Origin: Eutrigla gurnardus
Taxonomy: Eukaryota > Chordata > Actinopteri > Perciformes > Triglidae
DNA length: 64,000 bases
Direction: 5' to 3'
Assembly (NCBI GenBank): GCA_963514095.1
Contig: OY741265.1
Span: 22,567,090 to 22,631,089, forward strand
Shown here piece by piece: positions 23,600 through 36,600 of this stretch. Position 1 is the first letter of the stretch; every line of letters starts with the position of its first letter. The position numbers were made by a program, and so were the translations under genes. The notes beneath the pieces are model-generated. The model saw only the letters and a list, made by a program, of their open reading frames with translations, did not search any database and was not told where the DNA came from.

Positions 23600-26500
23600 G
23601 AGGGAGGGTGTTAGTGGGTCATGCTATGTAGTAGCATTTATACTTATGCATAAGTATGTTAAGGATACAACTCAGAAACTGGTCAGTCCTGTGCATCTTC
23701 TTACTTTGAGCATTCATAAGTATTCATATCACCTATGAGTTCGTCCCAGCACTTTCCACGTCCAAACGTCATTTACAGCTCTGTTTGCTGAGTCTGTATT
23801 GAATTGCCAGGATGTTAGCTTTCAATGTTCTCCTCCTTCTCTTAGTCAATAATATGCACTTGCACAGTGAGTGACAGTTTGCTTCCCCAGCTGCAGCTTT
23901 GCTCTTGCTCCCTTGGGGCTGACTGGATTTAAGATGGACTGTATCTGAGAACAGGAGGCTTTTCCTGAATATTTACACAGCCGAGAAGCTGCTGTGATGA
24001 AACCAAAGCCTATGGATAAGACATGTTTCAATAGGAGAATTACTTAGAATAGAACAATTACTACAGCAAGGGAGGCCATAGGTTTCAAGGCTGCTGGAGT
24101 CTGCGATCCGTGGCCCGTGGTGTCAGGTCAATGTGTTTATGGGGTTTTGTGTGTTGCTGAACCGTGGTATGCCCCTCTCCCCCGAAAAAAAACAAAAGCC
24201 TTAATTACCTCTCACTGCTGAAGTTAATTTTTGTAATCACGTGTTCAACCAATTACTCAGAGTGTAATGAAGTGGAACATGGCTCAACAGAGTTCACAGG
24301 ACACCCTCCACCTCCCTTTACTCTTAGCCTAGTTTGACTATTCCAGAGTGGGAAGCTAATCATCACTAAACATTAAACCCGGCAATACTTCACTCCGGAT
24401 ACATACATTTATTCGTGTCAATATCCATTCCCCCTTTAATCATTTCTCCACAGCTATCTCAATATCACGGGCTAGTGAGAGAGGCGGGGGAAGCACATTA
24501 TCTCTGCCGGGGTGTTACAGTATTAGGGATTATCCCTGACAGATAGTTTCCCTTGCAGGCACCATTAGCTTGGCCTCATCCCATTTGGTATTTCCAACAC
24601 CTGCGACCACCATCCGCTGGGCACAAGAATTATTACCATTGTATTTTTTCTAGGGTATATAAATTAATCACAGGGATCACAAGCAACTACTTTAAATTTC
24701 TGGGCTGTGACCAAGAAACACATCCTCCCCAAGGATGCCACAGGCCTATGCATCATTAAAACAGAGTTGTGCTATCTGACAGAGGAACGGTGCCAGCTCC
24801 CTCACTCATATGCCTTACGGCATTGCGGCCTCTGCATTTCCACACTATATGCATAATAGCTACAGTCTATGGCTAAATGCAATCAGGGTCCTCGAGTGCG
24901 ACTTTGAATGCTAAATGAACAAGGGACACGTGTTTGTGAGAGAGGACGAAATTAAGTTGATCAGCTTGGAAGTGAAAGTGGACAGCTGACTACAGCGAAC
25001 ATAAATTAACATCGATCACTGGGCAGAGCATGTATGTTAATGGCTCAAGGCTGCAGGGGCTTGTTAGGCAACCTCTGCAGTGGACTCTAATGGTTCCCAT
25101 ATCCTCTCAATCCACGAAATATCAATGGCTGCAATCCTTCATCGAGCGTCCTCGTATTGGCAAATGATCTGTCTTGGGTTCACATGCATGAATGAATTAT
25201 GTGGGTAATAATATAGATATTACCTAGAATTTATATATCAAATAGTGTAATTAGATCCGCCCCTTGCTGCAGAGAGGAATACATGCTTCTCATTAAAAGC
25301 GTCTGGATAATTTAAATTCAAATTCAGGCTCAAAAACGGCAAATCAGTTTGATCGATACCAAGAGCCCCACATCCCTCTGTATGTATCAGTTGACATAGT
25401 AGATAATTGCAGCAGTCAGTCCAAACCATGATGCCCGCTTTCACAATGCAGGTTTTGTAGTGTTTTCATCTCGAGTCTAATTTGACTCGTTCTGAGTTCC
25501 TCCGCTCACATGCTGTTTGGCATGCACGTCTGCATTTTAAAACATATTGATTTGGAATTACTTACAGGTGCTGGTTTATAACGGTATTGATTGCAGATAG
25601 GCCTTTTGACAAAATGTCTGGAAAACACTTTGCATCGTTTTAAAGTTTCTCACCACTCAAAATAAAAGCCATGCATCTAACTCTATAATTGCCATGTGCA
25701 GCTTTGTGTCATTCACTTCCACACCTTCTTCATCCAGCATCTTAATCAACACAGTTTTTAACCTTTGACTCTCAAGTAGATCGAAAACAGCACGGGGGAG
25801 GGCAATTTATTGAAAGAGCTTTGTCCTTCTTCTTGTGACATGGATACAGTTTCTTTATTATTTTTCTCCAGAACAAGGGAATATATTTACCCAGCGAGTC
25901 TCATAAAGAAAGATCAACCAAATCGTCCGTTATTGATCAGTCCCTCCATATTCGATTGAGACGTATGACACAACTGTGGGCAGGATGGCAAACAAAAAGG
26001 CAGATGGTTGCAGAGAAATCTAAAAATTAAATCAATGATGACTGACAAGATGAAGCTTGAATGATCAGTATTGTGCAGAATAATTATACTACTTAATCTA
26101 TACGGCTAACGCTCCCTCTCCTACCATTCACGATTAGTGATTCTTCCTGTTTTGTTGCATCCATCTGTCGGCAACATTTTGCTATATTACGAGACAGACA
26201 AGGACAAAGAAAAGCTGTGGGGGAAAATTTGTTAAATTGAGTATTCTTTTTTAATGAGAGCTCTTAAAAGTTCACACAAAAGAAAACTCTTCCCATTATT
26301 ACATACGGTATTATCATATGGCATTAGGGTTAGAATTTCAGTTGGACATTTGACGGACATGGTCGTATAAGTTCCATCGTAATCATTTTCAATTTAATCA
26401 CATTTTATTTCCATTCATTAAATTCTATTCATTCCCATAATCAGAGTACAGAGCGTGCTTATTCATGATGCATTTATATGGAAAAACAGAGAAAATAGGT

Positions 26501-27486
26501 AGAAACACTGACCATGCAGTCACTTTTCACACCAACACCACACTGAACATGCAGAAAAAAACACTTTGGCCAATGTTTCTCTAATCAAGCAAATTTCAAA
26601 GCGGTTAAACATAATTTACAATTTTCATGAAACAGAATATTGCGCCCCAACTACACATACAATCACCACAGAGAGACTATTTGGCCACGCAGGGCCTGAG
26701 AAAACAAGCTGTAAACACAAAACTTACATAGTATTAACTTTTAGGTTGATATGGCTTTATGAATTCACATTAAGGCCACCTGAGTGAAGTCCAATATTCT
26801 TTCTCCCTCTGTGGGTTCAAATATTCATTACGGAAGCTTTCAACAATGAGAAATAATATCCAAACACCCTGATGTGTCTGAATACAGATTGCAACCAAAC
26901 AGCGTAAATGCCTTATGTCACTCGTAACGCTATTTGACAAGGTTGGCCAACTTATCAATGGCAGTAGTACCTTGGATCACGCTCCATGGAAGATGTGCTG
27001 TCTGCATGTTTGGAAGTGGGTAGAATGATTTGCCCATTAAATGATCCCTTTTATTTTTCACTTCAGTCAGTCTGCATTCATTAGCGTTCCCGATGATATA
27101 TACTGTACATAAATACATCACACATTTTGCTCGAGTAGACGTGTTGAACTAACAGTTATTAGAAAGCTTTGCTTTACCGTTGGCAGGTTGGTCTGCTCAT
27201 CTGTTGCTGTCAGCAACATTTATTATTATTTTTTTCCGATGCTTGCCTTCCTACTGGGAGAGACTGTACCAGCTGTATGTATACACGAAATATCAGCACC
27301 TCGGTATCAGCTGCTAGCGGGCCCTTCGGCATGTGATCTTTGCTCGGCTTATTTGGTTGACTGAATTATTAATGACAGATTTTCCACAAGTTCCAGCATG
27401 TTCCCCCCTTTTTTTCTTTTTTTTCCCCAAGAAGGCTTGTTGTAGACAGCATCTCCTCGTGCTCATGTGTCCTTCTTTTCTTCCAG
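23600..27486. other. repeat-poor upstream region / intron 1 of cntn6
   Basis: No exon or clear repeat was found in these 3.9 kb directly upstream of the signal-peptide exon. Its lack of repeats, against the first 23 kb, makes about 24180-25200 a candidate for conserved regulatory DNA, which only a cross-species alignment could test. Confidence 0.35.
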
Positions 27487-27631
27487 AGCCAAACGGAGCA
27501 GCGTCTGCCCAGGAAATATTCTCCACACTCTCGACTGGATGGGAAGAAGGAGAATCTTTGACCTTGGAAAGTGAAGATGCTGTTGCCATGGGAACTGTTA
27601 ATCCTTCTGTCACTCAAAGAGTGCCTGGCTG
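27487..27631 (+). CDS. cntn6: cntn6 exon 1: 5'UTR and signal peptide (coding part 27577-27631)
   Basis: A long pyrimidine tract ending in ttcttccag precedes 27487, so this is an internal exon and at least one non-coding exon must lie upstream. Coding starts at 27577 with A at -3, and gives residues 1-18 with a hydrophobic core (LLILLSL) ending CLA, a plausible signal-peptidase site. The length and pattern resemble the mammalian CNTN6 leader. The donor is gtgaga at 27632. The exon ends in phase 1, and its last G joins AG of exon 2 to make Glu19. The coding part is only 55 bases, so ORF scans miss it. Confidence 0.85.
27539..27574 (+). promoter_or_regulatory. short upstream ORF in the cntn6 5'UTR
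   Basis: An ATG at 27539 opens an 11-codon frame (MGRRRIFDLGK) that stops with TGA at 27572-27574, two bases before the main ATG. The context is modest: G at +4 but T at -3. An uORF ending this close to the true start could lower initiation or act by re-initiation. The ORF is read directly; any regulatory role is inferred. Confidence 0.5.
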
Positions 27632-30600
27632 GTGAGATGCCAAGTCAGGCCGTCTTTCATGACACACCTGATATGCATACGTTTCCCTACAGGGAGGGTT
27701 TGCATCATTCTCCTTCATGTTTAGACTATCATTTTATTTGAAAGGCAATGATAGTCTCGAAGGGATCATCACTTTCGTAGCGTTTGTAATGTAGTACCAG
27801 TTTTTAGAAAACAATGTAAAATATGGCGATATCTGTAGTCCACATTGGTTTAGCTCGGCCGACCCTTTCAGGGAAAATAAGGTTTGTGTTTTGTTGGTGT
27901 AGTTTTTATAATTTAACAAGATGACGTTTAACAAGTGCCATGTGTCATTCTAAAGATTGCCTTTCAGGGTTGCATTTGTCACTCAATATTTACCTGTAGC
28001 CAGAGAATGTCCAACTCTGATGAGCTCACTGTTGGATTTCCATTTGAAGAGAGAGAGTTCACTCTCTGTCTCTCTGCTTTTCTTTATTTTCCTTTTTATT
28101 ATGCAATTTCCTTGCTTTATGTCCAACTGCTGCCACTTACATGAAATGTGGTAAGCGCCCTAAAAATCCAACACCAACTATTTTCTTAATGCTTATTTAT
28201 TCTGCACTGCGTCCTCAGCAACTTAGATCCAGTGTGCCGGGGCTTTCCTTTCCACGGCGAGAAAACTAGAGGAACATTTGCTTTCACTTTTCTAATATCT
28301 GTATGAGCTACAGCTGACGAGTTAACATCTCACTAAGTGCTCTCACTTCATGTCTGGATTCTGCAACCCACGCAGCCCAGACATGTGCCGGATACACTGT
28401 ATGCTGATCTTAAGCCAACCGTTTAGAAGTCATCAAAGAAATACATTTAAATGTATACAGCATAAGGAGCGGGGTCTATCGTATTGTTGTTTATGCTTCC
28501 GTTTCCATTGATTTAGTATCTCATCTCAAGTCAGCAGTTCCACTGGGGCATAACTGTGCAGCCTGCAAACACGAGAGAAATGAAGGGTTATGCAAATAAC
28601 CACATGCATACAAGTAAATTGAGCTCACATTTGCATGCATTGCCACGGCAACTAATTAAGAGTCATTTGTATGTGTGTTTGTGTGTCTTTTCGTGTGCTT
28701 GTGGTCAGTCCTGTTGGTGTGTTTAAAGAGCAGGCCTGTTTTTTTTTTAAGCATACAAGCAGCCACCACCCGATCATTTCCCAGGTGAAATAGCCCGGCT
28801 ATTTAAGGCTCATTAATTTGTTTAATTTAAAGGACATCACATCCAGGGTAAAAATGAAGTACCTCCCTCAGAGGCTGGGGAAACGGGGCCCTTACCTGAA
28901 GCAAAGACTCCCACTCTCATTAGGACGATGATGGCAATGATGATACGGGAGGGAGCACTCTTTGTCCTCGTCAAGGTTAGAGACAAAAAGAAAAATGGAC
29001 CATTTCTCACGAGCAACACCAGAGCTCGGCTCGTCATGTGACACACTGCGTCGGGGGAGACGGGAGGGGGTGGACACCCATGTGTGTTAGTGTGCGTCCA
29101 TTGAAGAAATGTTAGATTTCACGGCAGTCATTAGTGCAACATCGGTTAATTACTCCTGTGTATTGATCGTTTGGCTGAAACTAACCAAGACAACAAGTTC
29201 TCCCGAGCAGACACACATGCACAAACAACACACATATAATCAACGGCTTGCAGTCACCCTAATAATTAAATTATACCCACAATAAAGGCAGTACTTTAAT
29301 ATTGCATCTCTCAAATAAACACTTTAACCAAGTTATACTTCTTGCATTAAGATGACAATGACATTACTCAATTAGCGAGCTTGGTTATTGGACTATGTTT
29401 CTAATTACTCTTGGCATGTAGTATAGTTATAGCTCTTTGTCTGTGTTTGGAGTTCTTGGCGAACATTAATGTTCACAAAGAGACCCAGATGCAAAGTGTG
29501 AGTTTGAATGAAGCTCTCAGTGTAACTCCATTTCATAACACTTAACACCACAAGTAATAGAGCTTTTGTTTAAGTATGCTGTAATTGGCCATATGCTAAA
29601 CTCCTTTCCCGTAAACAGTGATTGTGCAATCATATCTTAGCAACCTTACATTGTAAACTGATAATGTGTTTTGTGAGAATGGAATGAACTAAGTAATTGG
29701 GTTCAAAATTAACTGATGAGTAAAATCGCTTCCATTTCCATTTCCCTGTAACTGCACTTCCATTTTCACTTTAATATTAAACAAAACCCATTCATTGATG
29801 GAGTTAAACTGCGAAAATTACTTCTGTGAATAAGCTTGCTGAAAACAGGAAAATAAAAGAAACTTTTTGCCTCATGTGGTAAAGACTACATAGAAGATGC
29901 CAGTTTAGCATAGGCTTATCTTTAGTTAATTGCTCTCTCGTGCTTTATCTGCCTCATGACATGCAGAAGAGGGTTTATTAAATGCAGAATCTACTCAAAG
30001 AGCTACGGTGGCAGTTAATTATATGGGTGTAGAGTTTATATACAGTTTTCTGAGCGCTGAGTGATTTATTTTCAGTGTCAACCCCTCAGCACCGTTGTAC
30101 AGCTTGAGTGTGTTTTTCCACACAGAGAATACCCGCCATGGTCCTGTCTTCACCCAGGAGCCCAGTGACAGCATTTTCCCCCTGAGCACTGATGATAAGC
30201 AGGTGTTTATTAATTGCAAAGCAAAGGGAAACCCACCTCCGCATTATAGGTAAGTGTGTTGACTGCCCTTTGACTGTCTATACTGTGAGACTACAGAGTG
30301 GAGCATCATGTGAATGTGTGGCACAAAAGGCTCCTCTGGGCTGTTTATGATACCAGGCTGTGTTTCTGTTTTGGCAGTAGAATTAGGAGGCTAATTACAT
30401 TTTTAACTGTTTGTGTCCTTGTGAGATGTTTTGTGTGTTTGTTTTCCAAAGATGAAAACAGATCATAGTATTGGCAACCCGCGTTGCAATTTCTCTACAG
30501 GTGGAAAATGGATGGGAGCGAAATAAACACAGAGTCGGATCCAAACTACAGCCTCGTGGAGGGGAACCTGCTAATCAATAATCCTCATGTCATCGATCAT

Positions 30601-33600
30601 GGAGGAGTGTATCAGTGCATCACCACCAACACTTTTGGGACCGTTGTCAGCAGGGAGGCAAAAGTCCAGTTTGCATGTGAGTAGAGTCTGATGTTGTAGT
30701 GCACATGATATTGTCACTTTTGATTTAGCGTGATATTATGCAGAACTAAATATAATAATAATCATAAAAATAATAATAGCAGCAAAAGCCATTTGCAATG
30801 AAAGGACTGCACATTGTTAGCCCGTGTTGGTACATGTAAGCCTGCCCTACTGGCTAGCTCACGGCTGTCGCTTTGCACTGCTCTCATACGGCGGTTCCAG
30901 CTGATATGTCCATTCCATCGCCATCGTGGAAGCGTAGCACCAACCCCCATCCCCCCTCAGGTAAAGCTTTGCCAGCACTTATGTCACTGAACCACCATGT
31001 TGAGGGCCGCTGAGAGGCAAAAGAAATGCTCCCAGTCTCATATATAGCACCATTTGACGCAGGTTATTTTACTCTCTATGCTTAAACAATTGCGTACATG
31101 AATAACAGATAATCAAAATAATTGAGGGATCGTTAAATATGTAATTGAGATAATAAACAGTACTTTTTAACCATGTTATGGTAATGGCAGTGTTGGCCAC
31201 TGGTCCAGAGTTATCTATTATGTATTATTATTATTATCTATCAAGTATTTGACAGGACTACCTAACTGCTTCAGCTTATGCAGTATTTTGGTCTTACATA
31301 AGATATTTATATGCTAACGGTGTGCTCCGGATGGACAAAAGACCTCATTACCTCATGTTGCTTCTCGCTGGGTTATAGATTTATAGTCCTGTTGGCACGA
31401 TGTTTTTTTGTTGTTTTTTTTAATAACAGATGGCAGTAGTTGGCAACACAACCATATTCAGAACATCATAAATTGGCCCACTGAGGTTCTTTTTCATTGA
31501 TCATTCTGGTTTGGTTTCTCGGTGACTCACCATCATCTGCTCTTGGCTATATTTGCCTGCTGCATTTATATTTATATGCACATTCACACAACAACAAAAA
31601 CATTCCTCTGTGGAAACGTCTCCACTGGACTGTCACTGTGTCACCATGAAGGGGAGAGCTCTGTTTGAGGGCATGGAAGTAAAGTACTGCCATTGACCAT
31701 GAATTTCACATGTCGTTACTTTGTATTCTTTCCGATCCCACCCTCATAACCAAGTGTCCGTTGTACTAATCTGAAGGAGTGGGTCTGGAATAGACCCATT
31801 TGGGGTCTTCATCTGGGGGATCTGGGGGATTTGATTGACCACGACTGATATGTGTTTAATCGCTCCTGAGACTTGATATTTGTAAGACATTGGGATTGAT
31901 ATGACCTCCCGCTGTTAATTCTCTCACATCACACGGCAGCATTTAATTAAAGGTGAAAGTAATATCTCCTGCGTGTGCTGCGATATTAACGGGGCCTCTC
32001 GGGTTTGACCTGGAAGCAACGTGACCAGACAGGGAAATATTTTGCAGAATGAAATCAACTTCCCTGGACCCTATCATTAAGTCATTTCAGCTGTCGAACA
32101 CTGAAAAGTAATATTTTATTAATTACATTTTTCTTCTATTCAACAGTTCTCCAGAACTTCAGCAGGAAGTCAAGGAACACGGTGTCGGTGAGAGAGGGTC
32201 AAGCCGTGGTTCTGCTCTGCGGCCCTCCACCCCATTATGGAGGTACGGCGCTCTGTGCTAACTCTTCTGCATTGTCTGCTGTAGACTCACACTCCTGCTT
32301 GCCTCAGCAGTCTTTATTGTTCCTCACTCCGCCGCTTATTATCTCCCTGGAACACTGCTGCGTCTCCTTTGTTTTCATACCTTCCCACCTTCTATTTTTG
32401 CTGCTTTTCTTTCCAACTCTGACACTCTGTTTTGCACTCACCTCTCCTTATCTGTCAGACGGGGGGGGGGGGACTTTTCTTTTATGATCAGCCACTGCTC
32501 TACCTGCCCAGACCCATGCCTTCGCATCATAGACTCACACTTCTTAACCTTGAGCTCACTTTTTTTGCGCCCATATGATCTGTGACCATGCTGTCATCTA
32601 TAAAGTCTCCAGTGCTCCACTTCCCCGGCTGTCATTTTTCCTTTTTCCTTCTCTTGGATGTGGGCAGGTTATCTGCTGGTAATAAAGTCTGCTGGTGGCT
32701 GCTGCGGCCAGGGGAGCGTTTATCCCGTGGCACAGCTGCGGGTCTGCTCATGTGTCTGTGTGCTGCTGATTAGCAGACCCTCAAAGTGGTCTGCACTCCT
32801 GCGGCCATTCGGTGCCCACCAGTACAATTTCACGCCAGCGTACCAGCCTTCTCCGCTCTCTGTTGCCAGCTGAATCCTCCGGCCCCGTGGGAATCCTCAC
32901 TTTAGCAATTTGCCCTCCAGCCTTCCCTCCCTCCCCCTTTAAAAGCCTCCTTCTCTTTATTTTCCCCATTAAACGCAGCATTGTCACACATTTGATGGGA
33001 TTTGCACTACATACGATAATGCTAGCTTGAGGTATTTTAAAATTGAAAGATGGTGTGGTAGTTTTTTTTGGCTGCCACATTATGTCAAAGCTTCTTTAAT
33101 GATTGCTGATTGCACCACTTGAGGAGGACAGTGATGCACCTTGGTAAAAGAGGGATCATCACAAGCTTCTTTGAGCAATCAATAGGTAAGTGGTCTAAAC
33201 GGAGCGGTGCTGCGAGTTAAACTCTGTCAGAGGACATGAGATTATGTGCCTGCAAGTCCTCTGTTGCTGTGAGACTACAGCTCTTAAACAGACCCACTCT
33301 TTGATAGTTCCTAATCATGAAAGGTCTGTCAGTTTCTGCCCTGACTTTCCCCCATAATGATTTTAATCCACTGTTTTCCCTCAAGGAAGCGGGTGGGACT
33401 TTTTACCGTCTGCCCAGTCAAAAGGGTTGACTGCAGAATGTCAAGCGTCTGATGCAGGAGAGCTGCACTTATAGTCAAGTTCATTCTGCGGTCTCTGTAG
33501 ACATCTCTGCCTCTCTCTTTCTTTCTCACTTTCCCTCTCTCTTCCTGTGTGTTTTACGCTGCTACATTGACATTCTCATTATTTCCTTTCCATTCTGGAA

Positions 33601-36600
33601 AGCAAATTCTCCTCCTGAATCTGTGACAGGAGTTGGACTAAACTATATATTTCCTTTAAAATATATACTACCGATGAGGACTAAGCAAAACGCACCACCC
33701 AACATGTTGTGAATTCCGTCTTGGCCTTAGTGCATGGTCAAAAAGATAAATCGTTCTGTTGGATGGGTGTTGAGCTGGGTTGTACTTCTATACAGGAAGA
33801 CTCTTCAGCCGGAGCCCTCTGTGTCAACACTCCTGCTGAGCAACACAGCGGTCCGCCTCAGAAGAACGAAGGGGCTGCATTATTTCACACAGTCTGCCTG
33901 AACTTAACCTCCGTCCATCTCTCAGTACTTCCCGACTCCCCGGCTCAGTCCCAAGTCAATTCATTCTTACTGAAGACAAATATATTCTCTTTTATTTGTA
34001 CTTTTTCAGACGGTCACCTTGCACATGCTATACTGTAAAGATGTGCCTGTGCATTAGCTTGCGGGTCGCAGTCGCTAGCAGAGTGATATGATAGGTGTTT
34101 GGAAACAATTTGTTCAACTCCGTCTTGAAATTAAAACCCTGCCCGCATATTCTGTTGAACTAAAGACACGTAAAGCCTCTAACTGCCATGGTGCTTTAAA
34201 TCTGCAGACATTGGCTGTACTTTGTACAATCAATTCATTGATGTTTCGGTGGGATTGTTGACTAAAATAAAAAATATCACCAGCCTTATTCTTTGAAGGC
34301 ATCTATATTTTTGCCAAAAAAAACCCAAAAGTATTTATTGTAATGAGATCTCTTTCCATGCAGGTCTTACTGTCTTTTTGGAAATGTCACTGGAATGTTG
34401 TTGTTTTTTTCAGAAATCAAATATTCGTGGGTTTTCAACGGAAAGCGGAGCTTCCTGCATCAGGACGCCCGTCGTTTTATCTCTCAGAGGACGGGCAACT
34501 TGTACATAGCCAAAGTCGAAGCCTCAGACGTGGGGAACTACACGTGTGCTGTGAGAAACATGATGACCAATGCCACGGTGTTCAGCTCTCCAACCCCTGT
34601 GGTGGTGCGGAGAGACGGTAAGCATCCTCAGTTCGCCTCTGCTGCGTACTGGTTATCTTGCGCGCTGAACTGACACGCGGTGTCGGAGGGAGGGCGAGCC
34701 TGGGAGATAAATCGCTTGTCTTGAGCGTGACACTGTTTTTGCTTTTGTTCACAAGCCACTTTTTTTTTGCACCATCCCAGAGCTTCTGAACTATACAGGG
34801 TTATGTATTCGAGAAGCCCCTTCTATCTGCATGGAGGCACATATTTACATAACCGGAAAATGTAGTCTGCGCTGGCAAAAATGTGCTCCGGCACACACAC
34901 AGCAAGGAGCTTGCCACACATACTAAACCCCATCAGGACCGTTTATGTGTACCGCCTCAGATTGGAGCTGAGGCAGATATGTAATCCAAAGTCATCCATC
35001 CGCTAAGCCAAACGCTGTTGTATATGACGCCAACACGCGCACTCGCTCTCAGCAAGTGTCACCCGCGCCACAGCTCTTTCATCCAATATGAATTACAGGA
35101 AACTGCGTGTCCATGTTTTGTGTTTTGACTGATGTGATTTGCTTTTATCCGTCATGCAGTGGTGATGGGTGAATACGAGCCGAAGATTGAGGTTCAGTTT
35201 CCCGACACCCTCCGCATCTCTAAAGGATCATCAGTGAAGCTGGAATGCTTCGCATTAGGAAAGTAAGTGTCAGGAACATTAGCTCATATTTCACTGTCAA
35301 ATTTCTGAAGTGGCCAGACATCCACGATTCCAAAAAACAGACGGAAATGGCCACAGTGTGGTCATGGTGAGCAGGAGCATGTGGCCAGCGTGACTTTTTG
35401 TGTGTGACCTCTGCAGCCCCGTGCCTTCCATCTCATGGAGAAGAGCTGATGGAAATCCACTACCTGGCAAGATTAAAATCAACCACTCCAGTGGGGTTCT
35501 GGAAATTCCATATTTTCGCCCGGAGGATGCTGGCATGTACGAGTGTGTAGCCGAAAACAGCAGAGGACGAAATGTTGCCAGAGGGCAACTTATATTCCAC
35601 AGTAAGAGCCTTGTTTAGTTCTGCATCCTGTGTCATGGAGAGATAATCTTTTTTATTCTTGACAGGTGCAATATGTGATGAACCAACACTATCAACAGAA
35701 TGCGAAGCAGTTACAGTGTTGAGACTGTGTCAAAGATGTCTATATTGTGTTGCAGAGATGTCTACTTTGGTGAGCATGCTAATTGCTTGTAACACCACTG
35801 TAGCATGAGAGGACGAAAAAGTAGGGCTGCTTGATAATAATACTTTATTTGCAAATTTGATGATGTTTTTATTGAATTAAATTAATAGAAATGAGTGCGG
35901 TCTGGTTAGTGGCGCAGTATTCTCACTCTGCTCTTAGTTTGTAGTTTGCTTTTTATTTTGCTGATGACTGTAAATTTAGATTTTTGGGCCGGTTTTAAAA
36001 GTGAAATTATGTCCCCAATTTATGTGTGCTTTAAAGTAATAGCATACAACATTCAGAGCATTAATATAAAATCAAACAACTATTGCAATTGCATTGTAGT
36101 GGAGTATGTCTACCGAACAGACAATTAAGTCACTCGCCCTCTGAGTGTGTTGTTGCCAATCTTGCACCCTTTATTATTTACTGTAAAGTAATCGAGTCAT
36201 ATTGAGTATGACATTAGACTGACTTTACAATGGCAGGATGATCCAGAGTTAATTTCTGCTTGTTTTTGTGATCGGCTGTGACTTTTATTTACCTTTATTT
36301 ATACAGGTAAAATCTCATTGAGACCCAGGGTCTCATTTACAAGAGAGACCTGTTCCAGGACTTGAGGCATAAAATGAGATTACTCATGAGTCCGGATAGG
36401 TCTAACACCTCCACAGAATCAAAAGGAACCGACTGTCAGCTTTGAATCTGTCCTCTGTAGGCAGAGAGATGAGTGAGAGTCTCCTTGGTCCCTGTCTGCT
36501 GAATGTGTTGATAAGGCTGTGTGAAAGATAGGTAGATATATAAATCTGTAAAATTTGGGCTTTGCATAGAACTTGAAACTGCTGTTTTGATTTAAAAATC

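Noticed and set aside
27314..27635. Three open frames of 82-100 codons over the first cntn6 exon
   Set aside because: They cross the pyrimidine tract and splice sites of exon 1 in other frames; the supported frame is the 55-base signal-peptide segment.
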